Part shown: positions 8,207-18,000 of the stretch, piece by piece | Layout of the letters: each line of letters begins with the position of its first letter | Position numbering within the stretch: the stretch's first letter is position 1 | NCBI RefSeq assembly: GCF_001941965.1 | Contig: NZ_MKZO01000049.1 | Location: forward strand, 1 to 33,109 | Direction of reading: 5' to 3' | Source: Pseudomonas putida | GTDB lineage: Bacteria; Pseudomonadota; Gammaproteobacteria; Pseudomonadales; Pseudomonadaceae | Length of the DNA stretch: 33,109 nt | Notes under the pieces: generated by a model | What the model was told of the DNA's origin: nothing | Seen by the model: the letters and a program-made list of their open reading frames with translations, nothing else | The model's database searches: none | Program-made: the position numbers and the translations under genes

Positions 8207-9504
8207 TCACACCAGGGTGAAGGTCATCCGGCTGGTCACCCCCTGGCTCTCGGAGCCGAGCAGCTCGAACTGCCCGGGCCGAGCCTGCGGCGTCACCTCG
8301 ATCACATGCTTGAGCATGGCGATCCCGTCATAGGGCACCGGCAGATCGACCGACCATTGCCAGTACACCGGCTCGTTGTACGGCAGGCGGGCGTCGTTCT
8401 CGTCGTAGAAGGACACCAGGGCGACCACGTAGATCGGCTTGTCGGTGGGGATGCGGATCGGCTCGCCCGCCGGCGGGCTTTTCCATTCGGCGCGAACTGC
8501 AGGCAGCAGGCCGGTGCGCAGGTTATGCAGCACCACCTCGCCTACCGCGACTTCCTGGAAGTTGTGGATGGCATGGATGTGCACCTTCACCGGCCAGGTC
8601 CCGCGCCAGCTATCGAGGAAACGGTAATCGACCTCGATTCTGCCGCTCTGCTCCTTGTCGTTCTCGCTGATGAACATGCCGGTGAACGGACCTTCCTTGC
8701 CGTCCACCTTGACCACATAGCGCACCAGGCCGACCGCCGGCTCGGCTGGCCCATAGCTGATGCGCACGGTCGGCGCTCCCTGGGTCGCCGGGGCGTAGAG
8801 ATGAGCATGGCTGACGATCAACTCGAAGTCGGCAGTGGCGCTCGCTTGCCCGGCGGGTGTCGCCTGCGCCGCTTCCAGCGTCAGCGTGATCATCAGTTGC
8901 AAGCCGTAGGCGCTGTGCAGCATGGCCTGGACGATGCCGGCCTACGCGCTGGACGTGATCTGCAGCAGATGGCCGTGAGCGATCACCCCGGCGGGCTGGT
9001 CGTAGAGCTGGACCAACCAGTCCAGCTCCTCCATAGGCAGATCACCCCATTGCGGTCGTAGAAGGTCGGCGTGATGACCACCCAGGCATCTTCGCTGCCG
9101 GGGATCTCGATCCGGGTCGAGGGCCAGACATTCGACTCCATGCGGGCCGGCGCGATCTTGCGCGTGTCATGCAGGGTCAGCAGCGCCTCGTCCACCAGAG
9201 TGCCGTCACGCAGTGCCTGCAGTTTCAGCTGGGCGGGCCAGGTGCCCTTGTAACGCTCGATAAAGTCCTTGCCCACCAACAGATGACCGCTGCCCTCCTC
9301 TGGCAGCAGGTTCAGTTGCATACCCTCGGGTACGCCTGGCTGGCCATTGAGCGACAACTGGAAGCTCAGGGCTTTCGGCGCCTCCTGCGCCGCCATGCTG
9401 ACCAGCACCCGGGCAGTGCTGGCGCGCAGTGGCGGGTAGAGATCATGGGGGGAGAATTCCAGGTCGATAAGCCTGGCGCTGGGGTTGGGGGAATTCCGGG
9501 TCAT
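8207..9504 (-). pseudogene. broken gene for a two-module protein of unknown function
   Basis: One gene of about 432 codons is split by two lesions. The first part starts at ATG 9502-9504 and reads correctly to FYDRNGVI. Near 9036-9042 one base seems lost: in the next frame the text continues as LPMEELDWLVQLYDQPAG and on to LLQITSSA, where a TAG at 8942-8944 interrupts it. Beyond that the same frame runs on through IVQAMLHSAYGL to 8207. The two halves are an internal duplication: RYKGTWPAQLKLQAL and ITPTFYDRNG in module 1 match SWRGTWPVKVHIHAI and LVSFYDENDARLP in module 2, which supports a single original gene. There is no signal peptide. I do not recognise the family. It has its own copy of the shared promoter, so it belonged to the same regulon. 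If expressed, only fragments of about 173 and 238 residues would be made. Confidence 0.75.
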
Positions 9505-9540
9505 GCTGCGGTCCTCGTGGTGGTCGCTGGGAACGATCCG

Positions 9541-9587
9541 ATTGCAGCAACTTCAGCAGGGGGCCACAACTGACAGAAATGTCAGGT
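9541..9587 (-). promoter_or_regulatory. shared dyad promoter, perfect-palindrome copy
   Basis: On the - strand: CTGACATTTCTGTCAG (9585 to 9570), -35-like TTGTGG (9569 to 9564), 17-bp spacer, -10-like TGCAAT (9546 to 9541), then the ATG at 9504. This is the only copy whose two 6-bp arms are fully complementary (CTGACA/TGTCAG). It lies between the broken gene and the divergent RNase T2 gene, 81 bp upstream of the latter. Confidence 0.7.
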
Positions 9588-9668
9588 CAGGCCGGTTGGC
9601 CCGCAAGCGATTCCGGGGCCCGGAGGTATGCTGGTAAGATCCCGCGCCTATGCATTCAGGACATCACC

Positions 9669-10655
9669 ATGGCGCGTCTGGCCTCACTTTTTCTCGCAAG
9701 CGCACTCCCCCTGCTGACCTTCGACCCGGCCCTGGCCGTGGATGCCAGCGCCGGCACCTTCTCCATCACCCAGCGCTGCGAAGCCTTCCAGTCCTTCAAG
9801 AACCAGACCAATCCCGGCGGCCTGTCCGTGCAGCCGGGGCAGACGTTCGCCATCGCCGAGGTCAACCGCGAGCAGTACCAGTGGGTCAGGGTCAATGTCG
9901 GCAGCGGCCGGAAGGACCTGCGCTGGGTCGCGGCCCACTGCGGCCAGGTCGAGGGTCTGCAGATCGCCCGCTCCGGCACCCAGGCCTGCCGTCTGCCGGA
10001 CCAGTACGACAGCCATGTGCTGGCCATCACCTGGCAACCGGGCTTCTGCGAGCATGACCGCAGCGGGCCGGGCAAGCCGGAATGCCAGGCCATGCGCGCA
10101 GGCGAGTTGCAGGTCGATCACTTCACATTGCACGGCCTGTGGCCGAACAAGCAGGCCTGTGGCATCGACTACGGCAGTTGCGCCGGCCCGGCGCTGGACC
10201 TGGACCAGGCCACGGTGGACTACATCAAGCCGTGGATGCCCAACTTCCATTACGACACCCGATTCGGCAACCACGAATGGAAGAAACACGGCGTCTGCCA
10301 GACCGCCATGGACGATGACCAGTACTTCAGGCTCGCGGTGGACCTGGTGAAATCCTTCAACGATTCGTCGGCCGGCGCCTATATCCGCGAGAACGCCGGC
10401 GGCTCGGTGTCCAGGGAACAGTTCCAGGCAAAGCTGATGGACGACTATGGCAACAAGGCCGCCGCCAACAACTTCCTGCTGATCTGTACCGGCGACTACC
10501 TGAAAGAGGTCCGCGTCGCGCTGCCCAGGGACTTCAAGGGCGAACGCAGTTTGAAAGGCGTGCTCGGCCAGGACTTCCTCACCGAGCGCAGGAGCGACCG
10601 CAGCGAGTGTCGTGGCGAGCGGATCCGGATCGAGGCCAGTGGGATGGCGAGGTGA
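9669..10655 (+). CDS. secreted ribonuclease T2 family protein
   Basis: A 328-residue endoribonuclease precursor. A Sec signal peptide (MARLASLFLASALPLLTF, cleavage near ALA-VDAS, about residue 23) sends it to the periplasm or outside. A domain of about 80 residues (30-105, Cys-containing and SH3b-like in appearance) precedes the catalytic domain. Both RNase T2 active-site segments are present: HFTLHGLWPN with His155 and HEWKKHGVC with His202, Glu203 and His207, so the catalytic residues look intact. The ATG at 9669 was chosen because the signal peptide begins there and AGGA lies upstream; an earlier in-frame start at 9579 would add a non-signal extension. It is the only + strand gene in the accessory block, divergent from the broken gene and convergent with the smaller rhs gene. 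It probably scavenges RNA; a role in the neighbouring system is not shown. Confidence 0.88.
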   Translation: MARLASLFLASALPLLTFDPALAVDASAGTFSITQRCEAFQSFKNQTNPGGLSVQPGQTFAIAEVNREQYQWVRVNVGSGRKDLRWVAAHCGQVEGLQIARSGTQACRLPDQYDSHVLAITWQPGFCEHDRSGPGKPECQAMRAGELQVDHFTLHGLWPNKQACGIDYGSCAGPALDLDQATVDYIKPWMPNFHYDTRFGNHEWKKHGVCQTAMDDDQYFRLAVDLVKSFNDSSAGAYIRENAGGSVSREQFQAKLMDDYGNKAAANNFLLICTGDYLKEVRVALPRDFKGERSLKGVLGQDFLTERRSDRSECRGERIRIEASGMAR

Positions 10656-10669
10656 TGAGGTGCCGACGA

Positions 10670-10688
10670 AAGGGGCGCCTGGCCCCTT
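10670..10688. terminator. possible two-way hairpin between convergent genes
   Basis: AAGGGGC (10670-10676), a 5-base loop, then GCCCCTT (10682-10688), lying between the RNase T2 stop and the stop of the smaller rhs gene. There is no strong T-tract on either strand, so termination by this hairpin is only probable. Confidence 0.4.
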
Positions 10689-10705
10689 CGTGGCGTTCAT
10701 CCCAT

Positions 10706-13700
10706 TTATTTGAACAGGTCCTCTCGCCCCGGCATGTCCATGCCGACCAGCGATCTGATTTCGGTTTCGCTGACCGTCGGTGGTATGAACTTCTGAACCA
10801 GGAGATTGGCGCTCGAATTAAGATCCAGGGTGTATCCCAGCAAAGCGAACAATGAATCATCGCACTGGCTGGACGTGCCCTTGTACAGTTTCCGGGTGGT
10901 GGAAGTGATCTGCTGTTTAAACCCGCCGCTCAAGAACAGTCCCCCCGCAGCCTCCGTACCGTTGTTGAGGTAGGCCGCCTTGAACGCATCGAACTGACCC
11001 GTAGCCTTTGCCTCGTCCACGTGTTGGATCAACTGGGTCAGGGCCTTGGCCCGTGCCTGCTGGGCGAGCCTCAGTTCACTGGGTACCGTGGGCCACTTCG
11101 CCGGAACCTTGGACAATGGCCCGCCCCGAGTACGGAACCAGTTGCGCGGAAGCCCCTTCAGACCTTGGAGGCCCATGGAGATCCCGGCCGCCGCGCTGGC
11201 GAGCCCGAAGGCCTGTCCCCAGGCTTCCAGCGTCCTGGAGAGCTGGGGATCACTTTCCGCAATGATGATCGAGGCCACATCGAATGCGAAGGACATCGCT
11301 GCCAAAGCGGTGGTCGCGACCGCCAGCAGCATCGACGCGCCCGCAGTGAACGGAGCCATCAGCACGCCCACCGCACCTGCCACGATACGGAATGCCGTGC
11401 TTTGGATGACTGGCGCATTGCTCCAGCGTGAATACTGCGCGATCACGGCCCGGCCACTGGGGTCTTCGTTATTGACCGGATCGGCATTGCCGAACACATA
11501 GCCTCCGGCACCGCCGATGCCGAACGGGCTGTTGCTGTCGCGAGAGAGGAACCGGCCCAGGGCCGGGTCGTACAGGCGATAGCCATTGCCCAGGTGATAC
11601 AGCCCCAGACTGTTCAACGGTTCGCCCTTGAAGCCCAGCCAGTTGGTCGCTTTCGTGCCGGAATAACGCTTGCCGTAGGGCTCGTAACGGAAATAGGTAA
11701 TGGCCTTGGTCGCCAGGTCGATGCTGGCGAATACCGTGCCGTTGGCATCGCGCAATTCGAAGGAACGGCTTTCGCTGCTGTCGGTGATAGCATCCTGCAG
11801 CAGGCAGGCTCGGCTTTCGTTGCGCACGATGAGCGAGCGCTTCTTGAAGCTGGCTCCTGTGGTGCTATCCGTCTGCACCAGCGCATACACGCAATCACCC
11901 CGATAGTGGTAGGTGTCCGTCTTGTTGCCAATGGTGCCGCCGCGCACCCGGCCTTCCTTGTCATAGCTGAAGGTGTACTGGGTCTTGTCGCCGTCGGTGG
12001 AATAGGTGTTGACCTGGCCGTTGCCGTGATAGCCAAGCCTGCGGGTGCCCCCGATGGTCAGCCGTCCGCTGTCGTCATGGGTAAACGCGGTGCCGGGGGC
12101 CGTGGCCGGAACTGCCAGACTCGTCTTCTGGGTGAGGACATTGTTCAGCACCCCGGGTTTGTCGCCATCGAGGTAGAACAGATCGCTGTTGCCGCTTGAT
12201 GAATTGGCGTGGCTGAGTGCGTTGCCCAATGCATCGTAGGTCCAGGTGTCGGTCCTGGCCGACGGCCCGATCCATTTGGTCAAGCGCAGGGCCTTGTCGT
12301 ACTCGTAGCTGTTGACCTCCTGCTCGGTGACCGTGACGACCTGCTTTGCATCGGTCTTCGCTGACTTCAACGTGCTTTTGCTCAGGCGCCCGTCCCCGAG
12401 CAAGGTACGGTCCAGGGTCAGGGTATCGACCCCCGTGCAGGTAAAGGTGCGCCTGGTTTCCTGCCCCAGCCCGTCGTAGGTGTAGGCGACGGTCATCACC
12501 AGGTTGGCGGACTTCACGGCAGTGATGGTTTCGCTGGTCAGCAGTCCGTTGTCGGCATAGGTCCAGGTGCAGATGCAGTGGTCACTCTTCGACCTGGTCA
12601 GGCGGTTGAAGAAATCGTACTCGTAGGTCGTCACCGCGCCGCTCAGGTCAGTGAATTTCAGCACCCGCCCACCCGTGCTGAACTCCAGGGAGGACGTCTC
12701 GGTGCCGAGTTTCTGCGGGTGGATCCGCTTTGCCTTGTCGGGTTCACCGGAGTAGTCGCTCAGAGCGCTGGGGCCGGTCACAGCGGTCTTGCGCGTCGCG
12801 GTGGTCGAAGCGCCGCTATAGCTGAACTCGATGGTCTGGTCATTGATCGTCTGGCTGGAAGCACGCCCGAGCATATCGACGCTTTGCTTGCCCAGCTTGA
12901 CCGCAGTCGCCGCACCATTCTTGACATGCGCCTCCCCTGCGATCGGAGCCAGCGTGGCAGGGTCGTAGGCATTTGTCAGGACAATGCTTTCGCGGGTGGT
13001 TTTCAGCAGCCGCCCGGCACAGTCGTAGCTATAGCTGATGGCACCACCGATCTTCGGGGTCACGCTGGTGAGCTGGCCGTACTTGTCATAACCGTACTCG
13101 ATCTTGTCCTGCTCGGTTTCCTTGTTGCCGCTCTCGACCTTGAGGTAACGGACCGACTTGACCTGCCCGTCGGCGGACATGATTTTCTCGATCTTGCAGC
13201 CTTCGCTACCGGACTGGCTATAGAGCTCGGTAAGGGTGCTCTTGTTGGCATTGAACTGACGGTCGATGCTGAACTTGCCTTGGGTAAACTGTTCGCCACG
13301 CACGCCCGGGGTCCGCTCCTGGATCACCTTGCTCAGTTCCTTGCCATCCTTGTCCTTCAGCAGGTTGGTTGTGGTGATTTTGCCGCTGACGTCATAAACG
13401 CGTTTGCTCTCTCGCTGACTGATCTTGGCATTGCCGGTGCCGTAATCGGTTTCCACGGTGCTGGCGAGCCGGCCCAGGGTGTCGTAGGTCCAGCTATGTG
13501 TCTGCAGGAAGCTGGTAGCGCCATTGGGCTTGAGGTGCTGGGATGTCTTGCGACCGAGGATGTCGCGGTCGATACGCGTGGTGGTTCCGTCCTCGATCAT
13601 CTCGTACTGCCAGACCAGGCCGCTGGCCAGGGTGCAGGTGGTCTTGCGCAGGTCACTGCTGCCCTTGCTGAGTGTCTCGCTCTTCAGGTTGCCTTGCGGG

Positions 13701-16700
13701 TCGTAGGCCCGCACGGTCTTGTAGCTTTCGCTGTCGGTACTCTGCAGCAGGCGTCCGCTCAGGCGCGAGCGGGTCTGGCTGGAGGTGACGTCGGTATGGC
13801 CGGCCTGGGAGACGGTAGTCTTGATGGTCAGCCTGTTGGTATCGGCGGTGTCCACGCTGTAGTCGTACTTGGTGGTGACCCGTGAAGCCTCGTAGACCAC
13901 CCAGACACCGGCGGAATAGACTATCTGGGCGACCGAGCTAGAGCTGACCAGGCCATAGCCTGGCTTGTCCTGGGCAGTGTGGTATTCGAAGGTTTCCAGG
14001 CTCATGGATGAATTTTTCATCGTGTTCAGCTTGAAGCCTTCGTTGTTGGCCTTGCTTTGAGCCTGGAGGCTGGCATTCAGGTCGTCGAGGCTCTTCTGGA
14101 AGGCAGGCTTATCCTTGGCGCTCGCAGCCTTGATCTGGTCCTCCAGGCTTTTAACGAATGCCTTGGCCGCCGCGGTCGCCACGGCCAGTTGTTCGGCCTC
14201 CACGTTGACCCTGCAGCAATCGGGCTGGAGGATGGTCAGTTTCTGCTTGGCGCGCACGTTTCCCTCGACATTGGCGTAACCAAAGAAAGTCAGGCGCTGG
14301 GGCTCCTCTTTGTCGCCGACCTTTCGTGCTACCAGCTCGGACTCCACTTCGCTGGAGAGTGGCCGGTCACTGCCGCAATGGGTGATGGCTACCGGCAGAT
14401 TGAACGCCTTCTTGGCGTAATCGTTGACGGCCGCCTGCATTTCCACGTTGGTATCTATACGCGTACCCCAGGTCATTCCGCCGGAGCCACCTACGGCGGC
14501 TATCAAGCCGGCGGGATTGGCGTAGTCCAGCCCCTTGAACAGGCATCCAAACAGGCTCCAGTCCTCCACCTTGACTTTGGTTTCGGTAACAGTGAATTGC
14601 TGATAGTTGTTGTAATAGGTCAAGTAGGTAACGTCACCATTGTTCTCGCGACGTATTGGGTTACCCACGGCATCCACGCTCAACAGTTGCTTGTCTACCG
14701 GTACATCGCCTTCCCAGCAGCGGGTTTCCGAAAGCACGGTTTTCGTATCGCTGTTCAAACTGTGAGCCCGCTGCCGGCAAATAGGAACTGCTTCGCTGCC
14801 GTAGTTTTCAACGTAGGACAGCCCGTTTGAGAAGTTGTAATTGCGTACGAACGCTGTCCGCGGTGATGCATTCTTGAAGTAGCCTACCAGTGTTGTCGTT
14901 TTGCCGGACCAGGCATAGTCGTTTATCAGTGACTCCATGCCGCCGCCGGGAGAAATAACATGGCGACTGACCTTGCTGTCTGCGGTGTACTCCACTGTTT
15001 CACTGTGCAGGGCCTTGTCGGTTTTCGACGTGCTGTTCACAGTAAATTCATGCTGTTTCTCGACATCGATGCCGATAAGTCGATCTGAACTATCCTGCTT
15101 GACGCTATAGCGGACCTTGCCGGCGCTCGCCAACCCCCCGACCTCCAGTTCGGCGAGAAGCGCACCAAACTTTCTATCAGCAATGGTATAGGTTATTTTC
15201 TCGTCCTTACTGTTGGGAAATACGGTGATAGACTTGGCCACATTAACGAAAGTCGCATGCGCCGCCCCCTCTGGATAAAGCCATTGAACCTGCAAGAGCA
15301 CGGTCGTGCCTTTGGATACTTTCTTCAGCTTGGTTAGCGTGTATTCAATATCCAAGCTGGCGCCAGAGGCCAAGGTGTATTTGACGAGATTCACCCCCGT
15401 CACAAGTTTTTCTTGGTTGGAACAGAACCTGTAGGTATGAGTAATACCGTCCTTGTAGGTGACTGTGTAGCCGATAGTTACCAGGCCCGACCCAATAACG
15501 TAATCGTAGTCAAGCTGGAGTTTGAAGTCCCCGCCATTCACCTTGCTCGTGGTACCGCCGATTCGTACGGTTCGACCGTCTCGCAAGGTCAGATAATACT
15601 CATTATTAATCTGTTTTTGCTGCGTCGCTACAAACCCGAACGCCTCACCTATGCGTGGAATCAGTCCTATTTTCTTGTCATACCCCAACGACACCTTCAA
15701 AGGGTCCTTGAAACTGTCGTCGGCAAATAATTCCACGACAGGTACATTCAAATCCGCCTGACCCGTCTGCGCATCCACCGTTATATATTTACAAGCCTCC
15801 ACACATTGCTCGAACAGCTCCCTCGCCTCACTGCTCATCCCCGGCAACGGCCAGGAAATCCCCGAGATGATCTTCATCTCCACTTCCAGCCCGGACGCCT
15901 TGGGAATCCAGAAGAAGTTCACGTTCTTTTCGTGCCAAGGCTCCATTTCACACGTCGTGGAATTCTCCCGCCCGGCCCTGATGAACTTGCTGCGTTTATT
16001 GATCTTGCCGGCGAAGTCCTTGGCCCAGTGTTCGTGGTTCAGCCGGCCGTCTTCAGGGATGAAGGCCATGCACTCCAGGATTCGCCCGGTTTTTTTACCC
16101 TTGACGACCATCACCACCTGCTCGTTTTCAACCAGGGCACGGTTGCCGATGCTCGCCCCCTTGTCGAAGTTCTTCAGGCTGACGAGGGTGGTGAAACAGC
16201 GAACATTCTTCGCGCATGACCAGATCTTGTTCAGGTAGGTACTCGACGACGGTACCGGGGCCCCGTCCTTGTTCCCGGAGCGGTCGCCGGCCATGACCAG
16301 TTCGGTCTTGAGGTTGATCAGCTTGGCCAGGTCTATCGCCACCGAGCTCTTGCCATTGCGCTTGTCGCCCGGGGTAAAGGTGAACTCACGCAGGATGGCA
16401 TCGGTGGTGTCGTCCATGACGTAGACCCGGCAGGACTCGGTCACACCCTGGTCCCGCTCCGACGAGATGTAACCTAGCTCCACCATCTGGGTCTTTTCCC
16501 AGCCCACCTTCAGCTTCGAGCCCTTGGGCAGCCAGATCACGTTGGTGCTGGCGTGCTCCGTCGGGTCGATGGTCTTGTTGGTAGCGTGCTTGACCCCGGC
16601 CTTGAGAAAACGGCTGTGGTCGTTGATATGTTTCGCCAGATCCTTGGCCCATTGCGCTGCAGTGAGCCGCGCAGGATGTGGCGTGAACGTCACGACCTCG

Positions 16701-17704
16701 CAGAAATTGCCCTTGCCTACCGTGGATACGGTCACCACGATCCGGTCGGCCGCTGTCAGGCTGGCGGTGGCGGCGATGGCACTGCCCTGCTCCCAGTTAT
16801 CCACGTGCAGCGCGGTGGTGAACATCCGCAGCTCGGCGAACTTCTGGTTGATCGCGGTACTGGTGGCGCTGGCGTGAGCGGACGAGGCGTTGATCTGCTT
16901 GGCCAGCGCCGCCGGCCATTGCGCCTTGCCCAAGGTGTTTCCGGCCTTGGTGGCTTTCAGGGTGATGCGGTCGAGCAGCTTGTCGGACTTTTCATCGAAG
17001 ACGAACAGCGAGATCTCCTCGCCCTCGGCGGCATCACGGTCAGCCGGAATCTTGCAAGCCTCGCTCACCTTGTCCTCCTGCCAGGTCACGCTCAGGTCGG
17101 AGTTCTGCGGCAGCCAGATCCAGTTCAGGCTTTTGTCCGCCATGGGGGTGATCAGCTCGCCGTCCTGCTTGCCCGCCCTTACGTAAAGGCTGGTGCGGTT
17201 GATCTGTGCCGCGAAGTCCTTGCTCCATAAACCCGGGGTCAGGCGGCCGGCGCTCGCGGTGAAAAGCACGGTTTCCAGAAGGTCGCCCACGCCGTTGCGC
17301 ACGTTCATCCGAACCCTGGCGGTTGCCGCCAGGTCGGTGGTGGGTTGCAGGGCCAGGCGCTTGGTGGTGCTCCAGTTGTTCTTGCTGACCACCGTGGTCA
17401 CCACCTTCAGGGCGCGGGAGGTGACACCCCAGAATTTGTTGCCCTCGGCGCTGTCGTCGATCTTCCAGCCGAAGGTGGCGGTTTCCACGCCGGCGCGGAT
17501 CAGCGCCAGGTTGCCGTTGATATGCCGGCACAGGTCCATCACCCAGAGCAGCTTACCGGTGTGCCCGCGCAGCGGCACGAAGGTGGTCTGCTCCAGCAGG
17601 GTTTTCAGGGTGCTGTCGAAGACACTGACCGTCACCCGCTCGCCCTCGGCGAGATCGCTGCCGGAATAGACGTTGCCCAGGTCGGTCCAGTTACGTGATG
17701 GCAT
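10706..17704 (-). CDS. Rhs/YD-repeat protein, smaller paralogue (2332 residues)
   Basis: A giant protein with the layout of an Rhs shell. Residues 1-215 hold one copy of the WTDLGNVYSG...FDSTLKTLLEQTTF repeat that is expanded in the larger paralogue, and about 215-618 hold degenerate relatives of it. From about 618 (GISWPLPGM, ITVDAQTGQADLNVPV) a beta-rich central domain leads into many YD repeats (SYDCAGRLLKTTR, YEYDFFNRLTRS, AYTYDGLGQETRR). The Rhs-associated core (GLYHLGNGYRLYDPALGRFL ... DPVNNEDPSG) ends near residue 2084. A 248-residue tail follows, with a hydrophobic stretch (GAVGVLMAPFTAG, LLAVATTALAAM) and the end VSETEIRSLV...EDLFK. No signal peptide, PAAR or recognised toxin motif is seen. 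ATG 17702-17704 was chosen because GAGGAG precedes it exactly as in the paralogue. No immunity-like gene follows. Confidence 0.85.
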   Translation of the reverse strand: MPSRNWTDLGNVYSGSDLAEGERVTVSVFDSTLKTLLEQTTFVPLRGHTGKLLWVMDLCRHINGNLALIRAGVETATFGWKIDDSAEGNKFWGVTSRALKVVTTVVSKNNWSTTKRLALQPTTDLAATARVRMNVRNGVGDLLETVLFTASAGRLTPGLWSKDFAAQINRTSLYVRAGKQDGELITPMADKSLNWIWLPQNSDLSVTWQEDKVSEACKIPADRDAAEGEEISLFVFDEKSDKLLDRITLKATKAGNTLGKAQWPAALAKQINASSAHASATSTAINQKFAELRMFTTALHVDNWEQGSAIAATASLTAADRIVVTVSTVGKGNFCEVVTFTPHPARLTAAQWAKDLAKHINDHSRFLKAGVKHATNKTIDPTEHASTNVIWLPKGSKLKVGWEKTQMVELGYISSERDQGVTESCRVYVMDDTTDAILREFTFTPGDKRNGKSSVAIDLAKLINLKTELVMAGDRSGNKDGAPVPSSSTYLNKIWSCAKNVRCFTTLVSLKNFDKGASIGNRALVENEQVVMVVKGKKTGRILECMAFIPEDGRLNHEHWAKDFAGKINKRSKFIRAGRENSTTCEMEPWHEKNVNFFWIPKASGLEVEMKIISGISWPLPGMSSEARELFEQCVEACKYITVDAQTGQADLNVPVVELFADDSFKDPLKVSLGYDKKIGLIPRIGEAFGFVATQQKQINNEYYLTLRDGRTVRIGGTTSKVNGGDFKLQLDYDYVIGSGLVTIGYTVTYKDGITHTYRFCSNQEKLVTGVNLVKYTLASGASLDIEYTLTKLKKVSKGTTVLLQVQWLYPEGAAHATFVNVAKSITVFPNSKDEKITYTIADRKFGALLAELEVGGLASAGKVRYSVKQDSSDRLIGIDVEKQHEFTVNSTSKTDKALHSETVEYTADSKVSRHVISPGGGMESLINDYAWSGKTTTLVGYFKNASPRTAFVRNYNFSNGLSYVENYGSEAVPICRQRAHSLNSDTKTVLSETRCWEGDVPVDKQLLSVDAVGNPIRRENNGDVTYLTYYNNYQQFTVTETKVKVEDWSLFGCLFKGLDYANPAGLIAAVGGSGGMTWGTRIDTNVEMQAAVNDYAKKAFNLPVAITHCGSDRPLSSEVESELVARKVGDKEEPQRLTFFGYANVEGNVRAKQKLTILQPDCCRVNVEAEQLAVATAAAKAFVKSLEDQIKAASAKDKPAFQKSLDDLNASLQAQSKANNEGFKLNTMKNSSMSLETFEYHTAQDKPGYGLVSSSSVAQIVYSAGVWVVYEASRVTTKYDYSVDTADTNRLTIKTTVSQAGHTDVTSSQTRSRLSGRLLQSTDSESYKTVRAYDPQGNLKSETLSKGSSDLRKTTCTLASGLVWQYEMIEDGTTTRIDRDILGRKTSQHLKPNGATSFLQTHSWTYDTLGRLASTVETDYGTGNAKISQRESKRVYDVSGKITTTNLLKDKDGKELSKVIQERTPGVRGEQFTQGKFSIDRQFNANKSTLTELYSQSGSEGCKIEKIMSADGQVKSVRYLKVESGNKETEQDKIEYGYDKYGQLTSVTPKIGGAISYSYDCAGRLLKTTRESIVLTNAYDPATLAPIAGEAHVKNGAATAVKLGKQSVDMLGRASSQTINDQTIEFSYSGASTTATRKTAVTGPSALSDYSGEPDKAKRIHPQKLGTETSSLEFSTGGRVLKFTDLSGAVTTYEYDFFNRLTRSKSDHCICTWTYADNGLLTSETITAVKSANLVMTVAYTYDGLGQETRRTFTCTGVDTLTLDRTLLGDGRLSKSTLKSAKTDAKQVVTVTEQEVNSYEYDKALRLTKWIGPSARTDTWTYDALGNALSHANSSSGNSDLFYLDGDKPGVLNNVLTQKTSLAVPATAPGTAFTHDDSGRLTIGGTRRLGYHGNGQVNTYSTDGDKTQYTFSYDKEGRVRGGTIGNKTDTYHYRGDCVYALVQTDSTTGASFKKRSLIVRNESRACLLQDAITDSSESRSFELRDANGTVFASIDLATKAITYFRYEPYGKRYSGTKATNWLGFKGEPLNSLGLYHLGNGYRLYDPALGRFLSRDSNSPFGIGGAGGYVFGNADPVNNEDPSGRAVIAQYSRWSNAPVIQSTAFRIVAGAVGVLMAPFTAGASMLLAVATTALAAMSFAFDVASIIIAESDPQLSRTLEAWGQAFGLASAAAGISMGLQGLKGLPRNWFRTRGGPLSKVPAKWPTVPSELRLAQQARAKALTQLIQHVDEAKATGQFDAFKAAYLNNGTEAAGGLFLSGGFKQQITSTTRKLYKGTSSQCDDSLFALLGYTLDLNSSANLLVQKFIPPTVSETEIRSLVGMDMPGREDLFK

Positions 17705-17797
17705 TTGCGCATGCTCCTCGGACAAGCGCCGGAGGGCGGCTGCGGCATGCAGCGCCGGACCGACGCGGAAACCACAAGAAAGGGACAGATGCGCTTA

Positions 17798-17844
17798 ACG
17801 CTAGTGAGGATGGGCGGGGCTCACAACTGACAGAAATATCAGGT
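17798..17844 (-). promoter_or_regulatory. shared dyad promoter upstream of the smaller rhs gene
   Basis: On the - strand: CTGATATTTCTGTCAG (17842 to 17827), -35-like TTGTGA (17826 to 17821), 17-bp spacer, -10-like TAGCGT (17803 to 17798). The leader to the ATG at 17704 is about 90 bases and closely resembles that of the larger rhs gene, with 28 identical bases at 17756-17783 and 29388-29415. Confidence 0.72.
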
Positions 17845-17911
17845 GGGTGGGTATCCAGTGGTCATTCCGGGGCGGCGTGATTGCGGTTGTGAAGGGCAAC
17901 GCGGCGCCAGT

Positions 17912-17979
17912 GTGGGCGGGTTCACCCGCGATTGCGATAGTGACTTCACCATCGCGATCGCGGGTGAACCCGCTCCCAC
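17912..17979. repeat. REP-type palindrome between the two rhs genes
   Basis: Facing arms GTGGGCGGGTTCACCCGCGA (17912) and TCGCGGGTGAACCCGCTCCC (17957), with an inner ATTGCGAT/ATCGCGAT extension. This is the second REP variant of the putida/fluorescens group (GCGGGTGAACCCGC type). It lies just past the stop of the larger rhs gene and upstream of the promoter of the smaller one, and so could end the first transcript. Confidence 0.8.
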
Positions 17980-18000
17980 AGGGGGCGCCTACTACGTCGG

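Noticed and set aside
17705..18000. Possible small immunity gene between the rhs genes
   Set aside because: Open frames here overlap the dyad promoter, leader and REP palindrome and have no ribosome site or coding character.
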